Below, piece after piece: positions 21,790-32,280 of a stretch of 64,000 nt of DNA (within the stretch, counting starts at the first letter, position 1; the number at the start of each line of letters is the position of its first letter). The notes beneath the pieces are model-generated. The model was not told the DNA's origin. It worked only from the letters and a program-made list of their open reading frames with translations, and did no database searches. This DNA is from Cepaea nemoralis (taxonomy: Eukaryota; Mollusca; Gastropoda; Stylommatophora; Helicidae): NCBI GenBank assembly GCA_014155875.1, contig JACEFZ010005109.1, forward strand, positions 189,501-253,500, written 5' to 3'. A program made the position numbers and the translations under genes.

Positions 21790-23252
21790 AGCAGGGGCGT
21801 TGGTCAACCTAACGAAGGCAGCAGTAACATGGTTCTCTTTGAATAACCATGTTTCCAAAACTCACATATCAACTGTGAATCTGTGCTCAGAGACTGGAAA
21901 GAACGCAGGCAATGAATTACCCGGGGATACGATTTGATTAAAGCACTGCTTACACTGAGCACATAGACCAGGTGATAACAAAAGCCAAGCGGGGTTTGGC
22001 GGCGATGCCGGTGATGGCGGCGGCAAGCTGTGAGCAGCGCCATCTATGTCTCCTTTACGAGGGTCTGGTCCTTTCTGTTTTTGAGTATGCGATAGCTATC
22101 CTGACTCTCAGCCATAAGCAGATGAAAAGGTTGGAAAGGATGCAGAACGAAGCTATGCATATTATTCTTGGATGTATAAGAGATACACCATGCAGGGTAA
22201 TGGGCTACCTTCTTGATTTTCCAACCACGGGGGAACAAAATACAAATTTACCGAGCCCGTGCCTACCTCAGAGTCAACGCAAACACACAACATCCACTGC
22301 ACAGCGAGATTAAGGAGGTAAAGGGCAGCAGGTTAAAAAGTGGAAAGTCGTGGATGGGTCAAGCCGAAGACATTCTTCAACAGGTGTGTTCACTTGAGGA
22401 CTTAGAACCTGGCGAGGAGTGGGTACAAGTGCCAACAGAGTTCTGTACGACCTCTTCAGTTTGCATCCAACTAGACAGGAAATGCAGACAAGGAAATCCA
22501 GCTGCTGTGGAGGCTGAAGTACAGACAATTCTTTAGAGGGTGATGCTGTCATTTACACGGATAGGTCGGTCGTTTGACGAGTGAGATGTTCATGGGCCTT
22601 TACGGCTTAGGCCGGAGGGAGAACTGTGAAGGAAGAGCCTTGTGCTTTTGCTTTGACCACAAGAGCCTGACTATGGAAGTCATGGCAGTAAGTAAAGCAA
22701 CAACATGGCTCGAGACACAGACATTCACTCAGGAATCTGTCCTTAGTGACTCAATGAGTATGCTCAGGAAGATAGAGATGGGGTGGGTCCGAAGAGAGTG
22801 GTTGTTGTCTCTGGAGCGGTCTCGGCTGGCAAAGATTAGTTTCATTTTCGTGCCAGGGCATGCGGGTGTACAAGGAAATGAGTAGGCTGACAGGCTTGCA
22901 GGTAAAGCTACTGTGGAAGGCGGACGAGCCATGGACCAAGCAGACATTCTGAATGCTCTACGAGAAGTAAGTCGTTTACGAGAACCAAGTGATGACTGTG
23001 AATCTACAACCATGGTCAGGCTGCCAGAACAGCAAGTTAAAAGAGGCGTGGCAAACAAGAACACTACGCAGGAAGCCAAAGAAGATTAATAAACCAACAT
23101 AGAACTGGTGTCGTGTGCCGCTACACGCTGTGCGATTTGCTGAGGAGGGGATCCGGGCACTTGGACTGAATGGTTCGATGCTCAATGAGGATGATCTGTC
23201 GACTTACTAACTAACTAGCTAACTAACTAACTAACTACCTAACTAACTAGTC
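21790..23252 (+). pseudogene. RNase H-bearing LINE-I, 5'-truncated, with (TAAC)n tail
   Basis: Plus-strand remnant of a LINE whose ORF2 ends with RNase H. It starts within the RT C-terminal part (TKAAVTWFSLNNHVSKTHIS, then CEQRHLCLLYEGLVLSVFEY) and passes through RLERMQNEAMHIILGCIRDT. The RNase H signature residues are readable as VIYTDRSV, LTMEVMAV, VLSDSMSM and FVPGHAGVQGNE. Several frameshifts and stops separate the pieces (22240, 22540, 22885). Beyond the ORF a run of CTAACTAACTAACTA (23205-23250) forms the simple-repeat tail. The same family lies on the minus strand at 59746-60944. Confidence 0.9.
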
Positions 23253-23299
23253 CCAACTGACAAAGTTAATGGGGAATGGGCAAATGAAAGAGGATACAA

Positions 23300-23720
23300 T
23301 TGTGCTTACATGTTTCTAGTATACAAGACATGTTATTTTTTTTTTTTAAATGTCTACAGTACTTACATTTTTCTACATTACAGTATTTACCATTTTCTAG
23401 AATTGAGTACTTTATTTTTCCAAGTATACTTTTATAATTACATTTTTCTAGCATACAGTACTTATACGTTTCTAGTTGACAGTATTTACATTGCTCAAAC
23501 TTACAAACTTACAATACTTACATTTTTATCCCCATGTCTACAATACTTACATTTCTCAAGACTACAGTAATTGCGATTCTTAAGCCTACAGTAAATACGT
23601 TTCTCAAGCTTACAGTACCTACGTTTCTCAAATCTACAGTACTTAAGTTTCTCAAGCCTACAAAGTATTTACGTTTCTCAAGCCTACAATACTTACATCT
23701 CTCAAGCCTACAGTACTTAC
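23300..23720 (-). repeat. 24-bp tandem array carrying 5' splice-site sequence
   Basis: On the minus strand the unit reads GTAAGTACTGTAGG followed by CTTGAGAAAC, repeated about 16 times and increasingly degenerate towards 23310. The first unit is the exon-intron junction of the exon ending at 23721. The array therefore consists of tandem copies of an AAAC/GTAAGT donor context. Several units keep the full GTAAGT (for example near 23693, 23549 and 23522). Confidence 0.85.
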
Positions 23721-23954
23721 GTTTTTCAGCACCCAGATCCCAAAGGCCATAATGCAGGCGATAAAACACAGAAAGGCTAATCCCATGAGCGCCGTTAAGG
23801 TCATGACCAACTGCATGAGTTCATCCGCCATGTTACTGCCGGCCTTAGTCACCACAGGAGACCGATCTGCAGGAGTCAGGCTCGGGCTCAGTCTGGCGTC
23901 CCAGGCGGTCAAGGCCAGAAATCCCACAAGGATCGCTGTATCAACTAGGATCAT
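23721..23954 (-). CDS. Candidate host-gene exon encoding two membrane segments
   Basis: A 78-codon open frame from the ATG at 23954 to a clean 5' splice site (AAAAAC then GTAAGTACTG from 23720). Codon use is GC-rich at third positions, unlike all surrounding DNA. The product begins with a hydrophobic stretch (residues 4-18, AILVGFLALTAW). A polar segment with SPSLTPADRSPVVT follows, then a longer hydrophobic span (about residues 47-74, LVMTLTALMGLAFLCFIACI) ending GIWVLKN. This suggests a small or multi-exon membrane protein. The ATG may be internal if an acceptor such as CCTAG at 23947 is used. Family unknown. It is the best host-coding candidate in the window. Confidence 0.5.
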
Positions 23955-24416
23955 AGTAACTGTTCATATACCACCAGGTCCTCATTCCTCTGGAGATTCC
24001 AGATGTTCTGTTCACACTTCAACAGACGATCACCTAAATCCACAACGAAATCTACACACCACAAACAAGGCAGCTCCATGGACACAACCTTACGTTAATT
24101 ATCCTACTAATGGAGATAGACTTTCTTCATTGCCATCTACATTCATTATAGTTTCACGCAAGGATTACAATGGTGTTTATCTACACGAAGATATCCAGCT
24201 GGGAAGTCTATTGCCAACAGAACGAGGCAACCTGCGTGCAATATGAATAGTCTAAATGTGTCTTACAAACATAAGGCTCGAAAGTGTCAGGTATTTAGCC
24301 AATTTGTTGTTGCGTAGCTAAAGGAAACAAGTAGGCTGTGTAAAAACAATCAAGCAAATGTAGCTGATAACGACTAATTTTTGTCTATTTTGTACCTGAG
24401 TTGATAACGTCTAACT

Positions 24417-24454
24417 CCCCCCCCCCTTTTTCTCCCCCCCCCCCCCCCCCCCCC
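24417..24454. repeat. Poly(C) tract
   Basis: Two runs of C separated by TTTTTCT. Length is likely unreliable in assembly. Confidence 0.9.
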
Positions 24455-24623
24455 GTGAAAGACAGTTACCATAAAGACCGGTAACAAAGAAATATAAGAT
24501 AGACAGGCGAGCATGCAGACAGATAGATAATTAGGTAGGCAGGTATATAGGTTGACATACAGGTTCGGACAGTGACCGATAGACAGAGATGGGGATAGGG
24601 GGAGAGAGAGAGGGAGGGATGGA

Positions 24624-24626
24624 TGG

Positions 24627-24688
<62 letters not shown>
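24624..24688. repeat. (GACA)n microsatellite
   Basis: About 16 perfect GACA units followed by AGCAGACTG. Confidence 0.97.
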
Positions 24689-24689
<1 letters not shown>

Positions 24690-24734
24690 AGCAGACTGTA
24701 TCAGCTTAAAATTTATTATTCAATATATATGGAT

Positions 24735-24830
24735 TTATATTACGACATATTGTGGCACCTTGTCGTCTTTACAGACTAAAGTATGTGGATTTGATCTACA
24801 ACTCCATCGCACAATGCCTGGACTGGATTA
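24735..24830 (-). mobile_element. LINE-E 3' end remnant
   Basis: On the minus strand the sequence reads TCTGTAAAGACGACAAGGTG-CCACAAT. It resembles the 3' untranslated end just after the LINE-E stop codon near 32845-32815 (GTCAAGACGGAAAGGTGCCA). It is probably a 5'-truncated end only. Confidence 0.45.
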
Positions 24831-25480
24831 AGAGAACATGTGTTGCCCACGCAGCATGATCCCATTCTCGGCTTGCCTTGTTTTATCCAGAGGAAAGGAT
24901 GGCCAAGCGGCTGGAACAAGGTAAGCTCAGATGCTGCCGGCTCAGCATCCCACCTCCATGCAGACCGAATAACAATTAAGATGAAAACCTTGAAGCCATT
25001 AACATAGACAACAACACTAGTAATCTCCACCGGCAAGTCATTCTACCGCAACATGTGCTGAAGCAGTTAAACTATCACTATAAAAAGATATTACTGAGCT
25101 GCTGCAAGGAAGCTGAACTGTAACTTAAAGAACGCACTGCGAATGCATTCTATGGAATTTAAATTATAACTGAAAGAACCTACACAGAATCGCACGTGAG
25201 GAAAGTAAATTTGAACGTAAGGAAAGTAAACTCAATGGGTTTATCTTCATAGTACGCTAAGCATGTTAGACTAACTGAAGGAACGGGTGCCGAAGTTACT
25301 CTAAGTGCGTCATTAGCTTGTTATAATTACTGCTTTAATCTACCACTACTGGAGTCTAAATTACTGCTATCCGCATTACTGGCATCCAAATGACTGGCAT
25401 CCAAATGACTGGCATGACATTACTGGCATCAAAATTACTGTCACCCACATAAGCTTTTAGTGAGCACACGCATACAAATA
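24831..25480. other. No gene recognised
   Basis: Contains a tRNA A-box-like GATGGCCAAGCGGCTGGAAC near 24898 without a matching B-box. From 25370 to 25440 there is a loose 12-15-bp repeat of ACTGGCATCCAAATG. Nothing else can be assigned. Confidence 0.4.
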
Positions 25481-25483
25481 CAC

Positions 25484-25586
<103 letters not shown>

Positions 25587-25689
25587 AAAGGTAAAAGCCT
25601 CTGTATCACCGGAGTTTTGAGTCTGTATATTCGCAATTTGAAACCCTGATACAAACAGTGGGCGAACATATTCTCAAAGCTAAGTTCAA

Positions 25690-26240
25690 AACTGGCTGCT
25701 GATCAAAGCACGGAAAGGACCTAAGCTATAAATGAATAATTAAACTCAAAAGGGATGCTACGCTATAAATACATTATTAAACTTAGAAAGATTCTTAAGC
25801 TATAAATTAACTTAGACCGGATCCTACGCTATAAATAATGATTAAATTTAGACAGGGTCTTAAGCTATTAGCTGATGTTCACATTCGTGAAGTATAATAT
25901 AATACTAATACTAATAATACTAATACTAATAATATTAATATTAATAATATTTTAAGCTCTTAACTGAATGATCATGTTATCACGGTATTCTAAATTTCGG
26001 AATTGAAGATGATAGCATGATAGTATACTAAATTCATAACTGAAGATCATATTATTTGGAATTCCTAATTTATAACTAAAGATCATATTATATGGGATTT
26101 CTAATTTCTAACTAAAGGTCATATAATATGGGATTCCTAATTTCTAACTAAAGATCATATTATTGAAAAGCTCTAAATTTCTAACTAAAGATGATGATAT
26201 GACAGTATTCTAATTCTTAACTAACGACCATACTATGGCA
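25690..26240. repeat. AT-rich degenerate tandem repeats
   Basis: Three neighbouring old arrays. The first (25720-25870) has GCTATAAAT...ATTAAACTTAGA units of about 36-38 bases. The second (25900-25950) has AATACTAATACTAAT. The third (25970-26240) has units of about 36 bases containing TAACTAAAGATCATATTATA. No coding potential was recognised. Confidence 0.75.
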
Positions 26241-27480
26241 GATCACATTATGGCAGTAAACTAAATTGCAAAGAACGTGTTCTTTATTCATAACTGAATC
26301 AGCACATGTCAACATTGTTACAAGCTCCTAACCGCTTAACTCAACAAGTACTTTCGAAACTAAATGGGCATATTGCAAAACCGAATAAGCAAATGTTGAT
26401 AGTGTCCCAAATCCATTCATAAATTCAAGCCTGCTTTAATCCATCGGCATTCATACACTATCCGCTGGTAGTGACTCCCTACATATCCGCTCCGTGTTCA
26501 GCAATGTTGGATCGGAGTAACAACAGCGATTCATTCATAACTGAATATTCTAAGTTCACAACAGAATAAGTATACCCCGAAGGCCATCGAGGTTACATCT
26601 ATAGACCAGGATCTTTGTAATTAGGAAAACAAATCCTCACGCTAGAATAAACAAACCAGAAGTGAACTGCACCGAACCAATACCTTGTCACCCACGTCGA
26701 GGCTGAGCTTTAGATGCTGACAGAGCTCACCTCGAGTACGACCAGGACAGCAGTACGACCTGGCACAGAACCCTGGCCCCCCATATACACCACAGCCCCT
26801 CTAATGTAAATATCTGAACACGGATTCCCACATCTGGCGCCGATTGCCGTTTGTCAGAAGGGAGATTTCTGACGTCACGCCCAGCAATGATAAAGGTAAC
26901 TGATAGAAATGAGCTGCAGATAGGAAGCGTTACATCAGGAATGACAGGGTAATTTCTGGCTATGTTGTTATGTGGCTCGCTGCTTCGTTATCGGTTCCAC
27001 GGGAAAAAGAGGAGGCTGGAGAACTTTGGAGTCAATTAAACTCATAATGACGCCGATTAATTTAAACTACCGAGGCACGAAAAGTTATTTACTCAGTTGC
27101 GTTATAGTTTTGCTTCTATTGTATTTGTCTTGCTCACTGTTGTAATAATGTCTAGACAGTCAGTGCATTTGTCTGTATGCCCACTGTTGGCGCACAGTCC
27201 CCGCATTTCGGTACCAGGTTTGGTTTTCACACCAACCTCACTCTGAAAAATACAAGATCTTCTCGGGGATCAAACGACCTGATTGGGAATGCATCAGACG
27301 TAAGAGTAACGACTGGGGCCGTTTAGAGGATTCACCAACCAACCAAAGAATCAACCACCCACCAACCCAACCCAACGCACCAACCCAACCCACCAACCCA
27401 GACGGACACTAGCTAAAGTAAATAGGCTGACACTAGCAACTGCAGATTATAGCTGTATTAGAAGTATAGGGTAACTATTG
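26241..27480. other. No gene confirmed; one exon candidate, CCAA-rich run
   Basis: Single-copy-looking sequence with better base composition than its neighbours. It contains the minus-strand exon candidate at 26731-26800 and a CCAA/CCAC-rich run at 27335-27405. No repeats or element ends were recognised, so regulatory or intronic sequence of a host gene is possible. Confidence 0.4.
26731..26800 (-). CDS. Candidate small cysteine-rich exon, weak
   Basis: After TTTACATTAG on the minus strand, 23 codons plus one base read GCGVYGGPGFCARSYCCPGR, ending CGTACTCGAG followed by GTGAGCTCTG, an acceptable donor. Cys spacing with adjacent CC-P-G recalls extracellular EGF-type modules, but the exon is too short for proof and the acceptor is weak. 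It lies on the same strand as the exon at 23721, about 2.8 kb upstream in transcription order. Confidence 0.2.
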
Positions 27481-27491
27481 TTAATAACTGT

Positions 27492-27601
27492 GCAGTGTTT
27501 GAAAATATTGCCGGTCCAAGTTTTGTATTTACCCTCTGTAAAGTTCATGCAACATAATAGGTACATAAAAAACTTGGACCGGCAATATTTTCAAACACTG
27601 C
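27492..27601. repeat. Perfect 33-bp inverted repeat with 44-bp loop
   Basis: Arms 27492-27524 and 27569-27601 are exact reverse complements, starting GCAGTGTTTGAAAATATTGC. The spacer is 44 bases. An exact arm in otherwise unique sequence indicates a recent event or selection. There is no flanking TSD that I can see. Confidence 0.95.
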
Positions 27602-27837
27602 AAAGTCATCAAAAATACGCCATGTATTTAAGAAAGGTTGAGATTGCTGAAATGGCAACTAAAGCGGCGTTTTTTATGGCGAACTTGCTTTCCTGTGTGT
27701 AAGTAATGGATCCTTGTACACACCTTGGGCAGCTGTGGATGTACGGTGCCAGTGCCAATGTTTTATACAGCAGTCGGCACTCCATGGGTGATGTGGTCAA
27801 TACGACACCATTCACCTTTTACTTCCCAGACAATTTG

Positions 27838-27990
27838 CAAGTACCCATTTTAGGAATGTTGCTATTACACAAGTTGGGAGTGGTGCTAGTATCCATTTTA
27901 GGATTGTTTCTAGTACCCATTTTAGGATTGTTGATTGTGCACATTTTAGGATTGTTGCTAGTACCCATTTTAGGACTGTTTACGGCACAC
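27838..27990. repeat. 24-bp tandem repeat
   Basis: About six units of GTACCCATTTTAGGATTGTT plus four variable bases. The eight-codon period produces open frames on both strands. A short CA run follows at 27989-28000. Confidence 0.9.
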
Positions 27991-28154
27991 ACACACACAC
28001 CCCCCACCCCACTGTCCTACACCGCAAGGTACTATAGGCTACAGATGACTGGCAGATAGCTAGAGACACCCAATTTAAGTGTATTGCTAGCACTAATACC
28101 CAGTTTGGGATTGGAAAACCTGGCGGTAAGATCAACTTACAATGACAATACGCC

Positions 28155-28245
28155 TCGTTGGGCATTCAAACTCTTAACCACCCTATACAGAGGCAAGTGT
28201 TGCTAGCAATTGAGCTAACGTGGCTCCCAGTTATAAGCTTTGAAT
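28155..28245 (-). mobile_element. tRNA-like SINE head
   Basis: The minus strand reads GGGAGCCACGTTAGCTCAAT (A-box-like) and then GGTTAAGAGTTTGAATGCCC (B-box-like), about 40 bases apart. The arms do not form a standard cloverleaf, so this is a tRNA-derived repeat head rather than a tRNA gene. Confidence 0.4.
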
Positions 28246-28379
28246 AACAGGCTTCGTTCTTGGCGCCAGATGTTAGCCATCAGATGTGTACTTCAGCTAT
28301 ACCTGAAAACTGAGCACAGTGGACTGGCGGAGCAGTTTTAAGCCTTGGTTGAAAGAAACTTACTAGCAGAAATACCTTA

Positions 28380-28830
28380 AAGTGTTTGGGATGAGGAAAG
28401 ATAGGGAGACTGAGATAGAATAGTACGCAGACAGACAGACTTGAGCACAAAGACGGACAGGCAAACGGTTGAACAGACAGGAACGTGAAGAAAAGAGAAA
28501 TAATACAAAGGAATATAGAGAGGCGGATAGAAATATAAAAGGCAATAGTTACCTTTAACAGGTAGATAGACAGACAGACTGTAAGGCACAAAGAAGAACA
28601 GAAACGGATGAATAGACTGGAAAGAGAAGAAAAGAGAAATAGTACAAATGAATACATAGAAAGGGTTGGAAAGGATTTGGCAATCGTTACGTTAACAGAA
28701 GGACAGACATACGAATGAACAGACAGAAAGGCGGATGAACGAACAGATAGTCGGATATATGATGAGTTGGTAGACTGGTAAACGCGTAGTTAGGAAGGTA
28801 TAAAAAAATGAACCCTCGGCTTAGTAAGAG
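28380..28830. repeat. Degenerate AGAC/GAAA-rich repeats
   Basis: Three or four loosely repeated blocks with GACAGACAGACT, AAGAGAAGAAAAGAGAAATA and GAATACATAGA-type motifs. The opposite strand yields leucine/serine-rich ORFs that I treat as low-complexity artefacts. Confidence 0.7.
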
Positions 28831-29069
28831 AGAAAAAAAAAACACTAGCGCAATTTTTGTCGATATCACAAATACCTAATCAAAAGAAGACACAAACCTC
28901 AACCGTTGAGAAAAAGCAACTCTGCACAAAAGACTGACAGGACTAGAAGGGCCGTTGAGTTCTGCTAACAGACTGCGCTATTTTGGTTCCTGAAGTAAAC
29001 ATGTCAAAGAAAATTACATGTATTACAAAGGTTTTTCCCAACTATTCAAAGCGCATGGCTGTGAGATAT

Positions 29070-29460
29070 GAAACTGGTGGGGGTCGCAGGGGTAAAGGAA
29101 ATACGTAGCAGACTGCAGCTCGTGGGGGTCGCAGATGTAAAGGAAATGCATGACAGACTGCAGGTCGTGGGGGTCGCAGGGGTAAAGGAAATACATGACA
29201 GACTGCAGCTCGTGGGGGTCGCAGAGGTAAAGGAAATACATGACAGACTGCAGGTCGTGTGGGTTGCAGAGGTAAAGGAAATACATGACAGACTGCAGGT
29301 CGTGTGGGTTGCAGAGGTAAAGGAAATACATGACAGACTGCAGCTCGTGGGGGTCGCAGAGGTAAAGGAAATACATGACAGACTGCATGCAGGTCGTGTG
29401 GGGTGCAGAGGTAAAGGAAATACATGACAGACTGCAGATGGTGTGGGATGTATAAGTAAA
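29070..29460. repeat. 45-bp tandem repeat
   Basis: About 8.5 copies of a 45-bp unit with GGTAAAGGAAATACATGACA and CTGCAG-TCGTGGGGGTCGCA. The fifteen-codon period keeps frames open on both strands (up to 171 codons). A 4-base GCAT expansion occurs near 29386. Confidence 0.93.
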
Positions 29461-29935
29461 TGAAATCCCACGGCAGACTGCCTGCCCGCTTGTGTGGGCC
29501 GCAGTAGTAAAGCACATCGCACGTTAGACTGCCGTTCGTGTGGGCCGAAGTGGTAAAGCAAATCGCACGTTAGACTGCCGCTTGTGTGGGCCGAAGTAGT
29601 AAAGCAAATCGCACGTTAGACTGCCGCTTGTGTGGGCCGAAGTGGTAAAGCAAATCGCACGTTAGACTGCCGCTTGTGTGGGCCGAAGTGGTAAAGCAAA
29701 TCGCACGTTAGACTGCCGCTTGTGTGGGCCGAAGTAGTAAAGCAAATCGCACGTTAGACTGCCGATTGTGTGGGCCGAAGTGGTAAAGCAAATTCGCACG
29801 TTAGACTGCCGCTTGTGTGGGCCGAAGTGGTAAAGCAAATCGCACGTTAGACTGCCGCTCGTGTGGGCCGAAGTAGTAAAGCGAATCCCAAGGAAGACTG
29901 CCGTTCGTTGGGCCGCACACGAAGTCCCATGGCAG
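29461..29935. repeat. 46-bp tandem repeat related to the 45-bp array
   Basis: About ten copies of a 46-bp unit with GCTTGTGTGGGCCGAAGTGG and AAATCGCACGTTAGACTGCC. Alignment to the preceding 45-bp unit (TCGTG-GGG-CGCA-AGGTAAAGGAAAT...AGACTGC) shows a common origin. The one-base change in period ends the long frames. Confidence 0.93.
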
Positions 29936-29954
29936 ACTAACTGGGGTGTGACCA

Positions 29955-30425
29955 ACTGACCAATAACAAGATGTAATTTGCAACGAGAAAAAGAGTGTTG
30001 AAGTGCTACATAGAACCTGTGCTTTTGTATGGGTGTGAAGCGTGGACAATGAACAGACAAGCTGAAAAACATGTGATGGCTGTGGAAATGTGGTTTCTGA
30101 GGAAAATGCAAAGAATACCATGGACAGACATAAAAACCAATGACAAAGTCCTACAAGAAACAAATAAAACCGTAAACTGATTAGAGAAATTAGACGTAGA
30201 CACTCACAAGTTTTGGTCACGTTATGAGAAGAAATAAATTAGAGAACTTGGTAACAACTGGTAAGATCGAGGGGAAGAGAACAAGGGGAGGGCAGAGAAG
30301 TAAATACAAGGATGGCTTGGCCACCTTGCATGGTCGAGACAGAAACCCAGAGCTGATCCACGACTCTGGTGATCGAGTGAGATGGCAAAACATGACCGCC
30401 CACGCTTACCGGCATGGCACATGAT
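29955..30425 (+). pseudogene. LINE-A fragment, C-terminal end
   Basis: Starts within the block AACGAGAAAAAGAGTGTTGA that in the copy at 58490 precedes RCYIEPVL. It encodes KCYIEPVLLYGCEAWTMNRQ, HVMAVEMWFLRKMQRIPWTD and, after a frameshift at about 30165, MRRNKLENLVTTGKIEGKRT and RNPELIHDSGDRVRWQNM, ending at GGCACATGATGATG. It is 5'-truncated and directly abuts the 46-bp array. RT catalytic motifs are absent. Confidence 0.88.
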
Positions 30426-30427
30426 GA

Positions 30428-30735
30428 TGACAGTTCTTCTTCACGACCACAATTCCAATGACTCTGAAGACAATCTATAGGCACACTTCTCCACGACCAC
30501 AACCCCAATGACTATGCAGACAATCTGCAGGCAAACATCGCCAGGACTACAACCCCAATGACTATGCAGACAATCTGCAGACAAAGTTCTCCACGACCAC
30601 AATCCCAATGACTACGCAGACAATCTGCAGACAAAGTTCTCCACGACCACAATCCCAATGACTACGAAGACAATCTGTAGACAAAGTTCTCCAGAACCAC
30701 ACCTGCAATGACCAAGAAGACCTCATATACACCGC
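30428..30735. repeat. 50-bp tandem repeat
   Basis: Six units of 50 bases containing CCACGACCACAATCCCAATG and CAGACAATCTGCAGACAAAG. It starts only a few bases beyond the LINE-A 3' end. Confidence 0.93.
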
Positions 30736-31039
30736 AGCATCATAATAGACACATAACGTGCCAGCGTAGGCATAAGTCAGCTGAGAATTAAAGCAATGAG
30801 TAAGGACAGGCTGAAAGCATGCAGGTGCACGCTGCTTTGTGTCTAGATCGTCTATCCTGCACATTCAATATAAATTTCATTATGTCTCAGAGAAAACGCC
30901 CGGTGGTTTACGAATTAACTTGTCACAGTACATTTAGCCAACTTAATTTAGGATCTATTGCTCTTTTCTGTTTTGTGTTGGATTCTACTGTAGATTTTTA
31001 TCGCCCGGAGAAAACGAATCTCTGCAATAATCGAATATT

Positions 31040-31330
31040 TCTCCGCTTTCCTTTGTTCCTCTGCTTTTCTTGTCCAGTATTTTCTCAATTTATGTCTCTC
31101 AGTCGCCTCATGCCTAGTAGTATTATTTTCATTTCTCATTGTGTCTCTGCCTTTCTTGCCTAGTATTTCTATTCAACTTCTTTTATTAATATGCCCTAAT
31201 ATTGTCCTTTCACTTTTCTTTGTGGCTTTGTGGGGGAGGGGGTAGAGTGATCTCGAGGTATGGTGTCCGCCTCGATTGCTGGCATTTGTTCATGTGGACT
31301 TGTAGTAGCAAAATTACCCGAAGAAGACAG
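31040..31330 (+). repeat. Duplicated segment, inverted copy at 36800-37075
   Basis: The order CTCTGCTTTTCTTGTCCAGT, TTTATGTCTCTCAGT, CTTTTATTAATATGCCCTA, TGTCCTTTCAC, CTCGAGGTATGGTGTCCGCC matches, in reverse complement, the DNA from 37075 down to about 36800. It includes the pyrimidine-rich repeat units and a SINE-3 head. This copy lacks the B-box part (GTCCCGGGTTCTAGCCCC) present in the other. Coding is not suggested. Confidence 0.75.
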
Positions 31331-31429
31331 CTACATTCTTAACATCTCTAACGAAAATGTAAATTAAAAGAGAACCTGCCTTTTATTGTAGAATTTATAT
31401 GTGGATGATAGAACCAGCTAATGAAGACA

Positions 31430-31535
31430 CCTTTTTTAGGGGAGTCTAGTCGGTCATGCGTTGAAGTACACTAATTCCTACAGCGAGGCGCTGTCGTCAT
31501 TTGGAGGTGACAGGATCGAATCCTAGTCGGTAACG
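31430..31535 (+). mobile_element. tRNA-like SINE head
   Basis: Contains GTGACAGGATCGAATCCTAG, a strong B-box, 50 bases after GTCGGTCATGCGTTGAAG. Stem pairing is incomplete. It is probably a SINE head, not a functional tRNA gene. Confidence 0.4.
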
Positions 31536-31674
31536 ATAGCTGTCAAGTTTTTGGTTGTCTAGTGCGTTCTCTAGACTCTAATTCTTTCCCTTACTTATAT
31601 GAGTGTCAATCAATACGTGTGTATTTATTTATGATCTGTCTAGGATTTATTAGACACGTCGAATATAATACTGA

Positions 31675-32062
31675 AATGTTATTTCATGACCAAACAAGCT
31701 GAACAGCGCATAAATGCCTTTGAATATAAATGTTATAGATGAGTACTAAGAATATCTTGGATAAAGAAAAGAACAAATGCACCCATACTTCAAGTGCTGA
31801 ATATTGAAGAAAGTTGGCTATTAAAGACGATAAAGCAAGGAAAATTGAAATATTTTGGTCACTTGAAAAGTCATGAAAGTTTGGAGAGAACAATAATGGA
31901 GGGGTATATGCCTGGGAAGAGAGAGGCCAAGAGAAGATGGGTGCAGGATGTGGCCGATGATCTCCAGATGGGTGTATCGGACGCGGGACATCTTGCTTAT
32001 GATCGAGAGGTTTTCCGGAAAGTTGTTATGGGAGCGAGCTTCTGCAAAGGACATGCTACTGA
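31675..32062 (+). pseudogene. LINE-D fragment, C-terminal end
   Basis: Plus strand: RISWIKKRTNAPILQVLNIE, LLKTIKQGKLKYFGHL, then GKREAKRRWVQDVADDLQMG and YDREVFRKVVMGASFCKGHA before a stop at 32062. This is the usual post-RT tail of an invertebrate LINE, with one in-frame stop near 31740 and 5' truncation. It is immediately followed by a pure (GAAT)n tail. Confidence 0.85.
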
Positions 32063-32122
32063 ATGAATGAATGAATGAATGAATGAATGAATGAATGAAT
32101 GAATGAATGAATGAATGAATGA
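32063..32122. repeat. (GAAT)n tail of LINE-D
   Basis: Fifteen perfect GAAT units begin at the LINE-D stop codon, consistent with a simple-repeat 3' tail made during target-primed reverse transcription and later expanded. Confidence 0.92.
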
Positions 32123-32280
32123 AGTGGGAAGAGCAGTGATGCACGTTGGAAGAAGAGGCAGTCGTTGGCCGTCAATAAGGTGGACACATGATATTACAGA
32201 CACCTTGGGCATGAGAGTGTATAAGTCCATGAGAAACAGAACCGAGAGTCTTTTAGTCATCATGAAGTCGGACTGTACGT
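32123..32280 (+). pseudogene. Second LINE C-terminal fragment
   Basis: Open in one frame: AVMHVGRRGSRWPSIRWTHD and DTLGMRVYKSMRNRTESL. It resembles the R-GRP--RWTDDI block near the end of many LINE ORF2 proteins (compare RPRGRPKRKWIDDIKD near 58125). It is probably the end of another copy, lying next to the GAAT tract. Confidence 0.6.

Noticed and set aside
23752..24246. 164-codon plus-strand ORF
   Set aside because: It overlaps, antisense, the exon with a clean splice donor and better codon use. Its peptide shows no domain. Treated as a shadow.
29023..29561. Minus-strand ORFs of 149-171 codons across the 45-bp array
   Set aside because: All three minus frames are open at once because the period is 45. 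This is typical of repeat arithmetic, not coding.
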